From Zoogloea sp. (GTDB lineage: Bacteria > Pseudomonadota > Gammaproteobacteria > Burkholderiales > Rhodocyclaceae), in the NCBI RefSeq assembly GCF_028689785.1, contig NZ_JAQVCN010000027.1:1-61707 (forward strand): a stretch of DNA of 61,707 nt, written 5' to 3'. The notes beneath the pieces are model-generated. The model searched no databases. It saw only the letters and a program-made list of their open reading frames with translations, and was not told the DNA's origin. A program made the position numbers and the translations under genes. This document shows, piece by piece, positions 44,275 through 52,944 of the stretch; the stretch's first letter is position 1, and each line of letters opens with the position of its first letter.

Positions 44275-45396
44275 TTGAACTACGACACCTTTTCCAACCT
44301 TCTCTTTTCGCGCGTTCGCCGGGCCGATGTCACCCTTGCCATCGTGGTCGTCAATGTTGTCGTCTTTGCGTGGCTCGCGGTGGTTTCCCGGAGTCCGATG
44401 CAGTTTCCGTCCGAGTTGTTGATCCGGGCGGGGGGCAACTTTGCGCCCCTGATTCAGAAAGGAGAACCCTGGCGCCTGCTGTCGGCCCTGTTCCTGCATG
44501 GGGGACTGCTTCATGTGGGGCTCAACATGCTGGCCCTCTATCAGGCGGGGCAAGTCGTCGAGCGCCTGTTCGGGCGGGTTGGGTTCATCGTGATCTACAT
44601 CGGTGCCGGGCTGATCGGCAACCTGGCCAGTTTGTGGTGGAAGCAGGGCGGTGTCAGCGTCGGGGCCTCGGGGGCGATCTTCGGCGTGTATGGGGCGCTG
44701 CTCGCCTATCTGCTGCAGCAGCGGGGTTCGGTGCCCGGCGAGGTTTTCAGGGAGATGAGGTCTGGCACCCTGGGCTTCATCGGTTACTCCCTCTTTGCCG
44801 GCTTTTCACTGCCGGGCATCGACAATGCGGCCCACCTGGGGGGGCTGGCTGGTGGGGCTGTGCTGGGCCTTGCCCTGGCCGAACCCATCGTTTCCCCACG
44901 GCCGGTGCAGTGGCTGACCCGCCGGGCTCTCGGGGGCATGCTTGCCGTTGTGGCCATCGGTGGTGTGCTGTGGCAGCAGACACCAGAGGTGGTCCGGCGA
45001 TACGAGGTGGATTCCGCCTACCAGCAGATCCTCCAGCGTTTTGCCCTGGAGGAGCAGGACCTGCTGCGCGAGCAGGCCGGCCTGATGGATGCGCTGCGCC
45101 AGCGCCGCATTACTGAGGCTGCGGCTCTTGATGTGCTGGAGCACGATTTCATCCCGCGATGGGAGCGGCAGATCAATCAGCTGTCGTGGAGCGAGGTGTC
45201 CCCGGCCAGTGACTGGCAGCGCCGCGAGCTGATCAGCTATGCCAGTGCCCGGCGGGACGCCCTGAAAGCGCTCGCTCAGGCCTTTGAAACCCGGCAGACG
45301 GTATGGGTGGAGCGCTCCCGGGCGCTCCAGGTGCAGGCCGACAACATCCTGCTCCAGATGCGTTTGCGCAAGTCGGTGGAGGCGGGGGGCCGCTGA
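44275..45396 (+). CDS. Rhomboid-family intramembrane serine protease with coiled-coil tail
   Basis: 373 residues from a TTG start at 44275; the frame offers no ATG or GTG before it. The rhomboid domain (about 20-215) has catalytic Ser132 in GASGAIFG and His186 in AAHLGG, plus the HVGLNM motif (His80, Asn84). It should cut membrane-anchored proteins within the bilayer. About 150 residues after the last helix (from about 225) form a charged, helical tail with heptad-like spacing (EEQDLLREQAGLMDALRQRR), unusual in size for a bacterial rhomboid. It is followed after 24 bases by a CNNM/CorC-type gene. Confidence 0.9.
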   Translation: MNYDTFSNLLFSRVRRADVTLAIVVVNVVVFAWLAVVSRSPMQFPSELLIRAGGNFAPLIQKGEPWRLLSALFLHGGLLHVGLNMLALYQAGQVVERLFGRVGFIVIYIGAGLIGNLASLWWKQGGVSVGASGAIFGVYGALLAYLLQQRGSVPGEVFREMRSGTLGFIGYSLFAGFSLPGIDNAAHLGGLAGGAVLGLALAEPIVSPRPVQWLTRRALGGMLAVVAIGGVLWQQTPEVVRRYEVDSAYQQILQRFALEEQDLLREQAGLMDALRQRRITEAAALDVLEHDFIPRWERQINQLSWSEVSPASDWQRRELISYASARRDALKALAQAFETRQTVWVERSRALQVQADNILLQMRLRKSVEAGGR

Positions 45397-45420
45397 GCGA
45401 CGCTCCAGCCCGTATGTGTT

Positions 45421-46737
45421 ATGGACTTCATACAACAGATCTTCCTCATCCTGCTTCTGGTGGGAATCAGCGCGTTTTTCTCGATCGCCGAGATCTCGGT
45501 GGCGGCGTCGCGCAAATCGCGGCTGGCAGTGTTGGCCGAGAGCGGCAGCGACGGGGCGGCCCGGGTGCTGGCTCTGCAGGCCCGTCCGGGGCCGTTCTTC
45601 ACCTTGGTGCAGATTGGCCTCAACGCGGTGGCGATCATGGGCGGTATTGTCGGCGAGGGCGCCTTCTCCCCGTGGTTGGCGGGCCTGCTGGCCGGGCTGG
45701 TGCCTGTGGCCTACGCGGAGACGCTGGCCTTTGCTCTCTCTTTTGTGGTTGTCACCTCCCTGTTCATCCTGTTCGCCGACCTGATGCCCAAGCGCCTTGG
45801 CATGGCCGCACCCGAGCGTATGGCGATGGCCGTGGCCGCGCCCATGAGTGTGTTGATTCGCTGGCTGCGCCCTTTGCTGTGGCTCTACAACGAAGCCGCC
45901 GACCTGCTGTTCCGCCTCCTCGGGGTGGCCACCACCCGCAACGATACGGTAACGCCGGACGAGATCATCGCCGTTGTCGAGGCCGGGGCCCAGGCGGGCG
46001 TGCTGGCTGAGCAGGAGCATGCGCTGATCGAGAACGTGTTTGGCCTGGAGGTGCGCAGCGCCCCCTCGGCCATGACAACCCGGGACAGCGTAGTGTTCTT
46101 CACCTTGCAGGAGAGTGAGGACAGCATCCGCCAGAAGATCGCCGGGCGGCCCTTCAACCGCTTTCCTGTATGCGACGGCGGCATCGACAAGGTGGTGGGC
46201 TACGTGGATGCCAAGGATCTCCTCAACCGGGTGCTGGCGGGCCAGTCCCTGTCCATGAAAGCTGACGCCCCGATCAATCCGCTGCTGGCGCTCCCCGACA
46301 CCCTGACCCTGTCCGAGGTGTTGGAACGCTTTCGCGAGGCCCGGGAGGACTTTGCGGTGATCATCAACGAGTACGCCTTGGTGGTGGGAGTGATCACCCT
46401 CAACGACATCTTCCGTGCACTGGTCGGTGACGATGTGGAGCAGGTCCAGGAGGAGCAGATCGTGCGTCGGGACGACAACTCCTGGCTGGTCGATGGTGCC
46501 ACCGCAGCAACCGATGTGATGCGTGTGCTCGGCATCGACGACGCTGACGGCAGCGAAAACTACGAGACCATCGCCGGCTTCATGATGTACCACTTGCGCA
46601 AGATCCCTCGCCGCACCGACAGGGTGGATTTTGGTGGCTATCGCTTCGAGGTCATCGACGTGGACAGCCATCGCATCGACCAGTTGCTGGTCAGCCGGCT
46701 TGGGTTGCCCATCGGAGAAATCTCCGCCGAAGGGTGA
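45421..46737 (+). CDS. CNNM/CorC-type membrane protein (YtfL-like) with CBS domains
   Basis: 438 residues. An N-terminal DUF21/CNNM membrane domain (about 1-190, four helices) has FFSIAEISVAASRKSRL and FADLMPKRLGM. A CBS pair (about 200-330, RDSVVFFTLQES, RFPVCDGG) and a C-terminal CorC/HlyC domain (about 345-432, SWLVDGATAATDV) follow. The family is linked to magnesium/cobalt efflux or, for YtfL, polyamine (cadaverine/putrescine) export, which is of interest because an Orn/Lys/Arg decarboxylase lies in the same window. Substrate is not readable here. Confidence 0.88.
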   Translation: MDFIQQIFLILLLVGISAFFSIAEISVAASRKSRLAVLAESGSDGAARVLALQARPGPFFTLVQIGLNAVAIMGGIVGEGAFSPWLAGLLAGLVPVAYAETLAFALSFVVVTSLFILFADLMPKRLGMAAPERMAMAVAAPMSVLIRWLRPLLWLYNEAADLLFRLLGVATTRNDTVTPDEIIAVVEAGAQAGVLAEQEHALIENVFGLEVRSAPSAMTTRDSVVFFTLQESEDSIRQKIAGRPFNRFPVCDGGIDKVVGYVDAKDLLNRVLAGQSLSMKADAPINPLLALPDTLTLSEVLERFREAREDFAVIINEYALVVGVITLNDIFRALVGDDVEQVQEEQIVRRDDNSWLVDGATAATDVMRVLGIDDADGSENYETIAGFMMYHLRKIPRRTDRVDFGGYRFEVIDVDSHRIDQLLVSRLGLPIGEISAEG

Positions 46738-46769
46738 AACCGATGCGGGCTGGCGGGTAAAATTGCGGG

Positions 46770-49700
46770 ATGCCTGAATCCCACTCCCCCCGCTACATCC
46801 ATCTGCGCCTCCATACCGAGTATTCGATCTCCGACGGGATCGTGCAGGTGGACTCCGCCATCGCCCGTGCCGCCGCTGACGGCATGCCGGCCCTTGGCAT
46901 CTCTGATCTGGCCAACCTGTTCGGGATGGTCAAGTTCTACAAGGGCGCCCGCGGCAAGGGCATCAAGCCGGTGGTCGGTGCCGATTGCTGGATCACCAAC
47001 GACATCGAGCGCGACAAGCCGACCCGGGTCCTGCTGATCTGCCGCAATCGCAAAGGCTACGGCCAATTGTGCGAGATCCTGACCCGGGCCTTCATCGAGA
47101 ACAAATACCGGGGGCGGGCCGAACTGCGCCGCGAATGGCTGGATGCGGTCACTGCCAGTGACCTCCTGTGCCTGTCCGGCGCCCGGGATGGCGATATCGG
47201 CCACGCCCTGGCCAACGGCAATGGGGCCTTGGCTGAAAAGCTGGCGGCCGACTGGGCGGCGCGTTTTCCGGGTGGTTTCTACGTTGAGATCCAGCGTGCC
47301 GGACATCCGGGCACCGAGGCCTACATCCGTGAGGCCCTGCAGATCGCTTCGCGGCTTGACCTGCCGGTGGTGGCGACCCACCCCATCCAATTTACCCGGC
47401 CCGAAGACTTCAAGGCCCACGAAGCCCGCGTGTGCATTGCCCAGGGCAATGTGCTGGCCGACAAGCGTCGCCCGAAGGATTTCACTCCGGAGCAGTACTT
47501 CAAGACCCAGGACGAGATGTGCGCGCTGTTCGCCGACATCCCCGAGGCGCTGGAAAACAGCGTCGAGATCGCTCGGCGCTGCTCCCTCACCGTGCAGCTG
47601 GGCAAGAATTTTCTGCCCCAGTTCCCGACGCCCGAGGGCATGACCCTTGATGACTTTCTGGTGGCGGAGGCTCGCTCAGGCTTGGAGGTGCGCCTCAAGG
47701 AGCTCTTCCCCAACGAGGTGGAGCGGGAGCAGAAGCGCGAAGAGTACGAGGCCCGGCTCAAGTTCGAGACCGACACCATCATCCAGATGGGCTTCCCCGG
47801 CTACTTCCTGATCGTGGCCGACTTCATCAACTGGGCCAAGCACAACGGCGTGCCGGTGGGGCCGGGGCGGGGCTCGGGGGCCGGCTCGCTGGTGGCCTAC
47901 AGTTTGCGCATCACCGACATCGACCCGCTGGCCTATGCGCTGCTGTTCGAGCGCTTCCTCAACCCGGAGCGGGTGTCCATGCCCGACTTCGACATCGACT
48001 TCTGCCAGGACAACCGCTACAAGGTCATCGAGTACGTGCGTTCCCACTACGGTGCCGACGCGGTGAGCCAGATCGCCACCTTTGGCACCATGGCCTCCAA
48101 GGCGGTGGTGCGTGACGTGGGGCGGGTGCTGGACCTGCCCTATGGCCTGTGTGACCGCCTGTCCAAGCTGATCCCGGTGGTGCAGAACAAGCCCCTGTCC
48201 CTGGCCGAGGCCCGGGAGCAGGAGCCGCAGATCAACGAGTTGATGGCCGATGGTAACGACGGCGAGTCGGTCCAGGAGCTGTGGAGCCTCGCCGAGCCCC
48301 TGGAGGGCCTTACCCGTGGGGTCGGCATGCACGCCGGGGGGGTGCTGATCGCGCCGGGCAAGCTTACCGACTTCTGCCCGCTGTATATCGCCGATGGTGA
48401 CGACGCCACACCGGTGTCCCAGTTCGACAAGGACGACGTGGAAGGAGTGGGCCTGGTCAAGTTTGACTTCCTGGGCCTGCGTAACCTCACCATCATCGAG
48501 CTGGCCCTCGAATACGTGAAGCGCCTCACCGGCGTGCGGCCGGATCTGATGAGTCTGGGCTTCGAAGACCAGGCTGCTTACCAGATTCTCCGTGAAGCCA
48601 ACACCACGGCGATCTTCCAGGTGGAATCGGACGGCATGAAGAAGCTTCTCAAGAAGCTCGCCCCCGACCGCTTCGAAGACATCATCGCCGTGCTGGCCCT
48701 CTATCGTCCGGGCCCGCTGGGCTCGGGCATGGTGGACGACTTCATCCTGCGCAAGAAGGGCCAGCAGGCCATCGATTACTTCCACCCTGACCTCACCGCC
48801 TGCCTGTCACCCACCTACGGGGTGATCGTGTACCAGGAGCAGGTGATGCAGATCTCCCAGATCATCGGGGGCTACACCCTCGGCGGCGCCGACATGCTGC
48901 GCCGGGCGATGGGCAAGAAGAAGGCCGACGAGATGGCCAAGCACCGGGAGACCATTGCCGACGGTGCGCGCCAGAAGGGCTACGACCCAGCCCTGGCCGA
49001 GCAGCTCTTCGACCTGATGACCAAGTTTGCCGAGTACGGCTTCAACAAGTCGCACACGGCAGCCTATGCGGTGGTCACCTATCACACCGCCTGGCTGAAG
49101 GCCTACCACTGCTCGGCTTTTATGGCAGCCACCATGTCCTCGGACCTGGACAACACCGACACGATCAAGATCTTCTACGAAGACACGATCGCCAACCGCA
49201 TCGTGGTGTTGCCGCCGGACGTAAACCAGTCCGACTACCGGTTCGTGCCCACCGACGCCAAGACCATCCGCTACGGCCTCGGCGCCGTGAAGGGTGTGGG
49301 CGAACCGGCGGTGCGGGCCATCCTGGCCGCCCGGGAGTCCGGCCCCTTCAAGGATCTCTTCGATTTCTGCTGCCGGGTGGACAAGCGCATGGCCAACCGG
49401 CGGGTCATCGAGGCCCTGGTGCGCGCCGGCGCCTTCGACACCCTCGACCCGGTGCAGCCGGCCGACCGCCACAAGCTGCTGGCCAGCGTCGGCATCGCCA
49501 TGGAGGCGGCCGAGCAGATCGCCGCCAATGCCCTGCAGGGCGGCCTGTTCGACATCCCTGGCGAAGCGGCTGCACCCATGGTGGATTACGTCAAGGTTCG
49601 CCCCTGGGGCGAGCGCGAGAAGCTCAAGGAAGAGAAGCTAGCCATCGGCTTCTTCCTCTCCGGTCATCCCTTCAATGCCTTCAAGGAAGAGGTGCGGCGT

Positions 49701-50258
49701 TTCGTGCGCCGGCCCCTGGCCCAGGTCGAACCCTCCCGGGACCTCATCACCATGGCCGGGGTGGTCATGGAGGTGCGTGCCAAGATGACCGCCCGGGGCA
49801 AGATTGCCTTTGTGCTGCTGGATGATGGCACCACCCCGCGGGAGGTGTCGGTGTTCTCCGAGGTCTTCGACAACAACCGCCAGCGCATCGTGGTGGATGA
49901 GGTGCTGATCGTCGAGGCCAAGGTGAGCAATGACGAGTTTTCCGGTGGCTATCGCATCGTCGCCGACAAGCTGATGACTCTCGGCGAGGCGCGTGGGCGC
50001 TATGCCCGGGCGCTGCAGCTGCGCCTCAACGGTGAGGTCGGAGAGGCTGGGGGCGCTATTGCCGCGGCAGAACGCCTGCAGAGCGTGCTGGCTCCGTTCC
50101 GCGATGGAGAGTGCCTGATCCGGGTGCGTTATCGCAATGGTGTGGCTGAGGGCGATCTGCCCTTCGGTGCGGCCTGGCGGGTACGCCCCGATGACAGCCT
50201 GCTGGAGAGCCTGCGCGAGTGGTTGCCCGCCGACTCGGTCGAGGTCATCTACCCCTGA
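46770..50258 (+). CDS. dnaE: DNA polymerase III subunit alpha
   Basis: 1162 residues (E. coli 1160), the replicative polymerase. The PHP domain starts at once (RLHTEYSISDG). The polymerase active site has the aspartates in MPDFDIDFCQD (near residue 410) with the GPGRGSGAGSLVAY block before it, and the third in the palm further on. Helix-hairpin-helix, beta-clamp-binding and OB domains fill the C-terminal third. The PHP metal residues look only partly kept (HTEYS, HPIQF), as in other proteobacterial alpha subunits without proofreading activity of their own. Confidence 0.98.
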   Translation: MPESHSPRYIHLRLHTEYSISDGIVQVDSAIARAAADGMPALGISDLANLFGMVKFYKGARGKGIKPVVGADCWITNDIERDKPTRVLLICRNRKGYGQLCEILTRAFIENKYRGRAELRREWLDAVTASDLLCLSGARDGDIGHALANGNGALAEKLAADWAARFPGGFYVEIQRAGHPGTEAYIREALQIASRLDLPVVATHPIQFTRPEDFKAHEARVCIAQGNVLADKRRPKDFTPEQYFKTQDEMCALFADIPEALENSVEIARRCSLTVQLGKNFLPQFPTPEGMTLDDFLVAEARSGLEVRLKELFPNEVEREQKREEYEARLKFETDTIIQMGFPGYFLIVADFINWAKHNGVPVGPGRGSGAGSLVAYSLRITDIDPLAYALLFERFLNPERVSMPDFDIDFCQDNRYKVIEYVRSHYGADAVSQIATFGTMASKAVVRDVGRVLDLPYGLCDRLSKLIPVVQNKPLSLAEAREQEPQINELMADGNDGESVQELWSLAEPLEGLTRGVGMHAGGVLIAPGKLTDFCPLYIADGDDATPVSQFDKDDVEGVGLVKFDFLGLRNLTIIELALEYVKRLTGVRPDLMSLGFEDQAAYQILREANTTAIFQVESDGMKKLLKKLAPDRFEDIIAVLALYRPGPLGSGMVDDFILRKKGQQAIDYFHPDLTACLSPTYGVIVYQEQVMQISQIIGGYTLGGADMLRRAMGKKKADEMAKHRETIADGARQKGYDPALAEQLFDLMTKFAEYGFNKSHTAAYAVVTYHTAWLKAYHCSAFMAATMSSDLDNTDTIKIFYEDTIANRIVVLPPDVNQSDYRFVPTDAKTIRYGLGAVKGVGEPAVRAILAARESGPFKDLFDFCCRVDKRMANRRVIEALVRAGAFDTLDPVQPADRHKLLASVGIAMEAAEQIAANALQGGLFDIPGEAAAPMVDYVKVRPWGEREKLKEEKLAIGFFLSGHPFNAFKEEVRRFVRRPLAQVEPSRDLITMAGVVMEVRAKMTARGKIAFVLLDDGTTPREVSVFSEVFDNNRQRIVVDEVLIVEAKVSNDEFSGGYRIVADKLMTLGEARGRYARALQLRLNGEVGEAGGAIAAAERLQSVLAPFRDGECLIRVRYRNGVAEGDLPFGAAWRVRPDDSLLESLREWLPADSVEVIYP

Positions 50259-50279
50259 AACAGGCCGGGTCGCCCGGGC

Positions 50280-52769
50280 TCAGTCGGAGATGATCAGGCT
50301 GCCCGGCAGCACACCGATGCGCAGCAGGTCATTGAGCGCCTCGGCGGGCAGGGGTGGGCTGAAGACGAAGCCCTGAGCCGCAAAGCAGCCCTCGGCACGC
50401 AGCACGTCGAGCTGCTCCGGGGTTTCGGTGCCTTCGGCGATCACTTCCAGACGCAGACTGCGCCCGAGTTGGATCACCGCCCGAACGATGGCGGCGTCGT
50501 CCGGATCGTCGATGAGGTCGCGCACGAAGCTCTGGTCGATCTTCAGGCAGTCCACGGGAAAGCGCTTGAGATAGGCCAGGCTCGAATACCCTGTGCCGAA
50601 ATCGTCGATGGACATGCGTACGCCCAGCGCTTTGAGGTCGGCCAGTGTTCGCTCAACTTCGGTACCCGACTGCATCAGCAAGGATTCGGTGAGCTCCAGC
50701 TCCAGCCATCGTGGTTCCAGCCCGCTGGCCTCCAGCGCCTCACGGACGGTGGCCACCATGTCGGCCCGGCGGAATTGCAGGGCCGAGAGGTTGACCGCCA
50801 CCGGGATGGGTTCGAAGCCTTGCTTCTGCCATTGCACCGCCTGCTTGCAGGCTTGATGGAGCACCCAGCGGCCGATGGGCACGATGAGCCCGCACTCCTC
50901 GGCCAAGGGAATGAAGGACGCGGGCGACACGCCCCCCAGCGCGCCGCTGAACCAGCGCAGCAGGGCCTCCACACCGATGATGCGGCCGCTGGCCAGGCTG
51001 ACCTGGGGCTGGTAGTAGAGGCTGAGCTCCTGCTGCTCAAGGGCCTGGCGCAGGGCATTTTCCATGTGCAGGCGCTCCAGGGCATTGACGTTCATGAGCT
51101 CGTCAAAGAAGCGGTAGGTGTTCCGACCACACTCTTTGGCGTGATACATGGCGGTGTCGGCGTTCTTCATCAGGCTGTCGGCACAGGTGCCATCCTCGGG
51201 GTAGAGGGCAATGCCGATGGAGAACGAGGTGGCCAGCAACTGGCCATCGATGTCGAAGGGCGGACGCAGTTGATCGAGGATCTTCTCGGCCACCCGGGCT
51301 GCATCGTCGGGCCCTTCCACATCGGTGAGAACGATCAGGAATTCGTCGCCTCCCTGGCGGCTGATGGTGTCGGTGTCCCGGGTGCACGCCGACAGTCGCA
51401 GGGCCACGCCCTGAAGCAGCCGGTCGCCGATCATGTGCCCAAGAGAGTCGTTGATGGTCTTGAAACGGTCCAGATCAAGAAACAGCAGGGCGATGCGGCT
51501 GTTGTGCCGCACGGCGCCGGCCAGGGCCTGGTCGAGGCGGTCCTGGAGCAGAGCGCGGTTGGGCAGGCCGGTCAGGGGGTCGTGCTGGGCCAGGTAGGCA
51601 ATGCGGGCTTCAGATGCCTTGCGCTCGGTGATGTCTGAGAACACCGCCACGTAGTGGGTGATGCGTTCGAGTTTGTCGCGCACCACGCTGATGGACAGGG
51701 CGGAGGGGTAGAGAGTGCCGTTCTTGCGCCGGTCATAGATTTCGCCCTGCCAGAAACCATGGTCTTGTATATCGCGCCACATGGCCACGTAGAAGTTGTG
51801 GTCGTGGTGGCCCGACTGGAGCATGCGCGGGGTCTTGCCGATGGCATCCTCTGCGCTGTAGCCGGTGACTTCGCTGAAGGCGCGGTTGACGGAGAGGATG
51901 TGCTCCTGTGCATCGGTGACGATGATTGCCTCGACGCTGTTGCGAAAGACTGTCAGAGCCAGGCGCAGTTGCTCCTCGTCCTCCCGGCGTGCGGTGATGT
52001 CAGCCATCGTGGTGACCACTCCACAGGGCTTGGGGGAGTCGTCGTCGAACAGGGGGATCGAGTTGGTCCACAGCCAGCGCCGGCGCCCGTCCCGGCGATC
52101 GAGCCCGAGCAGGCCCGCCCGGGGCTGGCCTGTGGCGATGGCTTGCATGGCGGGGATCTGCCGGGGCTCTATCGGTTCGCCATCCTCATTGAGGTAGGTA
52201 AGCAGGCCGCCGTGCACATCCCAGCCCTGCATCTCGTCGCTGTTGAGACCGAGGATCTGCTCGGCACTGCTGTTGTGGAGCAGAAGCAAGCCCTCGGCGT
52301 CGCGCATGACCACGCCCTCGCCCATGGAGGCGAGCAGGGTGCTCAGGCGGTTCTCGCGCTCGCGCAGTTCGGCTTCGGTGTTGCGGCGGTCGGTGATGTC
52401 GAGGCAGGAGCCGATGTAGCCGGCAAACTCGCCCGCTTTGTCATACAGGGGGCGGCCGGTGTCGATGATCCAGCGGTACTGCCCGTCGCTGCGACGCAGA
52501 CGGTATTCCATCTCGAAGGGCGTACGGACCGCGAAGTGCTCCAGGTAAGTGCCCACACAACGATCGAAGTCTTCGGGGTGGACGCCGCTGGTCCAGCCGT
52601 CGCCGATCTCCTGCTCAAGGCTGCGGCCGGTGAAGTCGAGCCAGGTCTGGTTGAAGTAACTGCACTTGGCGTCACTGCCCGCACGCCAGATCAGCGTGGG
52701 AAAGTGCTCGAACGGGGACAGGGGAAAGTCCCAGGTGTCGTGGCCTTCAGGGAGGGTGGAGTGGGGCAC
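50280..52769 (-). CDS. PAS-PAS-PAS-GGDEF-EAL c-di-GMP signalling protein
   Basis: 829 residues from a GTG start at 52769; the next in-frame ATG is far inside. Three PAS/PAC domains (about 20-135, 140-265, 270-390) are followed by GGDEF (about 395-560) with intact GGDEF and an RDTD I-site five residues before it, and EAL (about 570-825) with GVEALLRW, ELTESLL and DDFGTGYSSLAYL. Both catalytic domains look intact, so it may make or degrade c-di-GMP. No membrane helix. Convergent with dnaE, transcribed alone. The signal is unknown; no heme- or flavin-binding motif is certain. Confidence 0.93.
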   Translation of the reverse strand: MPHSTLPEGHDTWDFPLSPFEHFPTLIWRAGSDAKCSYFNQTWLDFTGRSLEQEIGDGWTSGVHPEDFDRCVGTYLEHFAVRTPFEMEYRLRRSDGQYRWIIDTGRPLYDKAGEFAGYIGSCLDITDRRNTEAELRERENRLSTLLASMGEGVVMRDAEGLLLLHNSSAEQILGLNSDEMQGWDVHGGLLTYLNEDGEPIEPRQIPAMQAIATGQPRAGLLGLDRRDGRRRWLWTNSIPLFDDDSPKPCGVVTTMADITARREDEEQLRLALTVFRNSVEAIIVTDAQEHILSVNRAFSEVTGYSAEDAIGKTPRMLQSGHHDHNFYVAMWRDIQDHGFWQGEIYDRRKNGTLYPSALSISVVRDKLERITHYVAVFSDITERKASEARIAYLAQHDPLTGLPNRALLQDRLDQALAGAVRHNSRIALLFLDLDRFKTINDSLGHMIGDRLLQGVALRLSACTRDTDTISRQGGDEFLIVLTDVEGPDDAARVAEKILDQLRPPFDIDGQLLATSFSIGIALYPEDGTCADSLMKNADTAMYHAKECGRNTYRFFDELMNVNALERLHMENALRQALEQQELSLYYQPQVSLASGRIIGVEALLRWFSGALGGVSPASFIPLAEECGLIVPIGRWVLHQACKQAVQWQKQGFEPIPVAVNLSALQFRRADMVATVREALEASGLEPRWLELELTESLLMQSGTEVERTLADLKALGVRMSIDDFGTGYSSLAYLKRFPVDCLKIDQSFVRDLIDDPDDAAIVRAVIQLGRSLRLEVIAEGTETPEQLDVLRAEGCFAAQGFVFSPPLPAEALNDLLRIGVLPGSLIISD

Positions 52770-52944
52770 GGCGATGGGCAGGTCGCGGGTTGGTAAAGAC
52801 GCCAGAAAAATGCCCTTATTCTATCCCGATTGTCCTGCACGCCAGTATGGGTATGGTTACTCAGGCACTGTCTTGACGAGGCATCATGGGGTTCCGGCGG
52901 TGTCTGCGCAGGCTGGCTCAGGCGCCTTCCGCCGGGTTACAGGC

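Noticed and set aside
44806-46671. 621-residue open frame opposite the rhomboid and CNNM/CorC genes
   Set aside because: Antisense to two genes with intact catalytic and domain motifs; the frame itself shows none.
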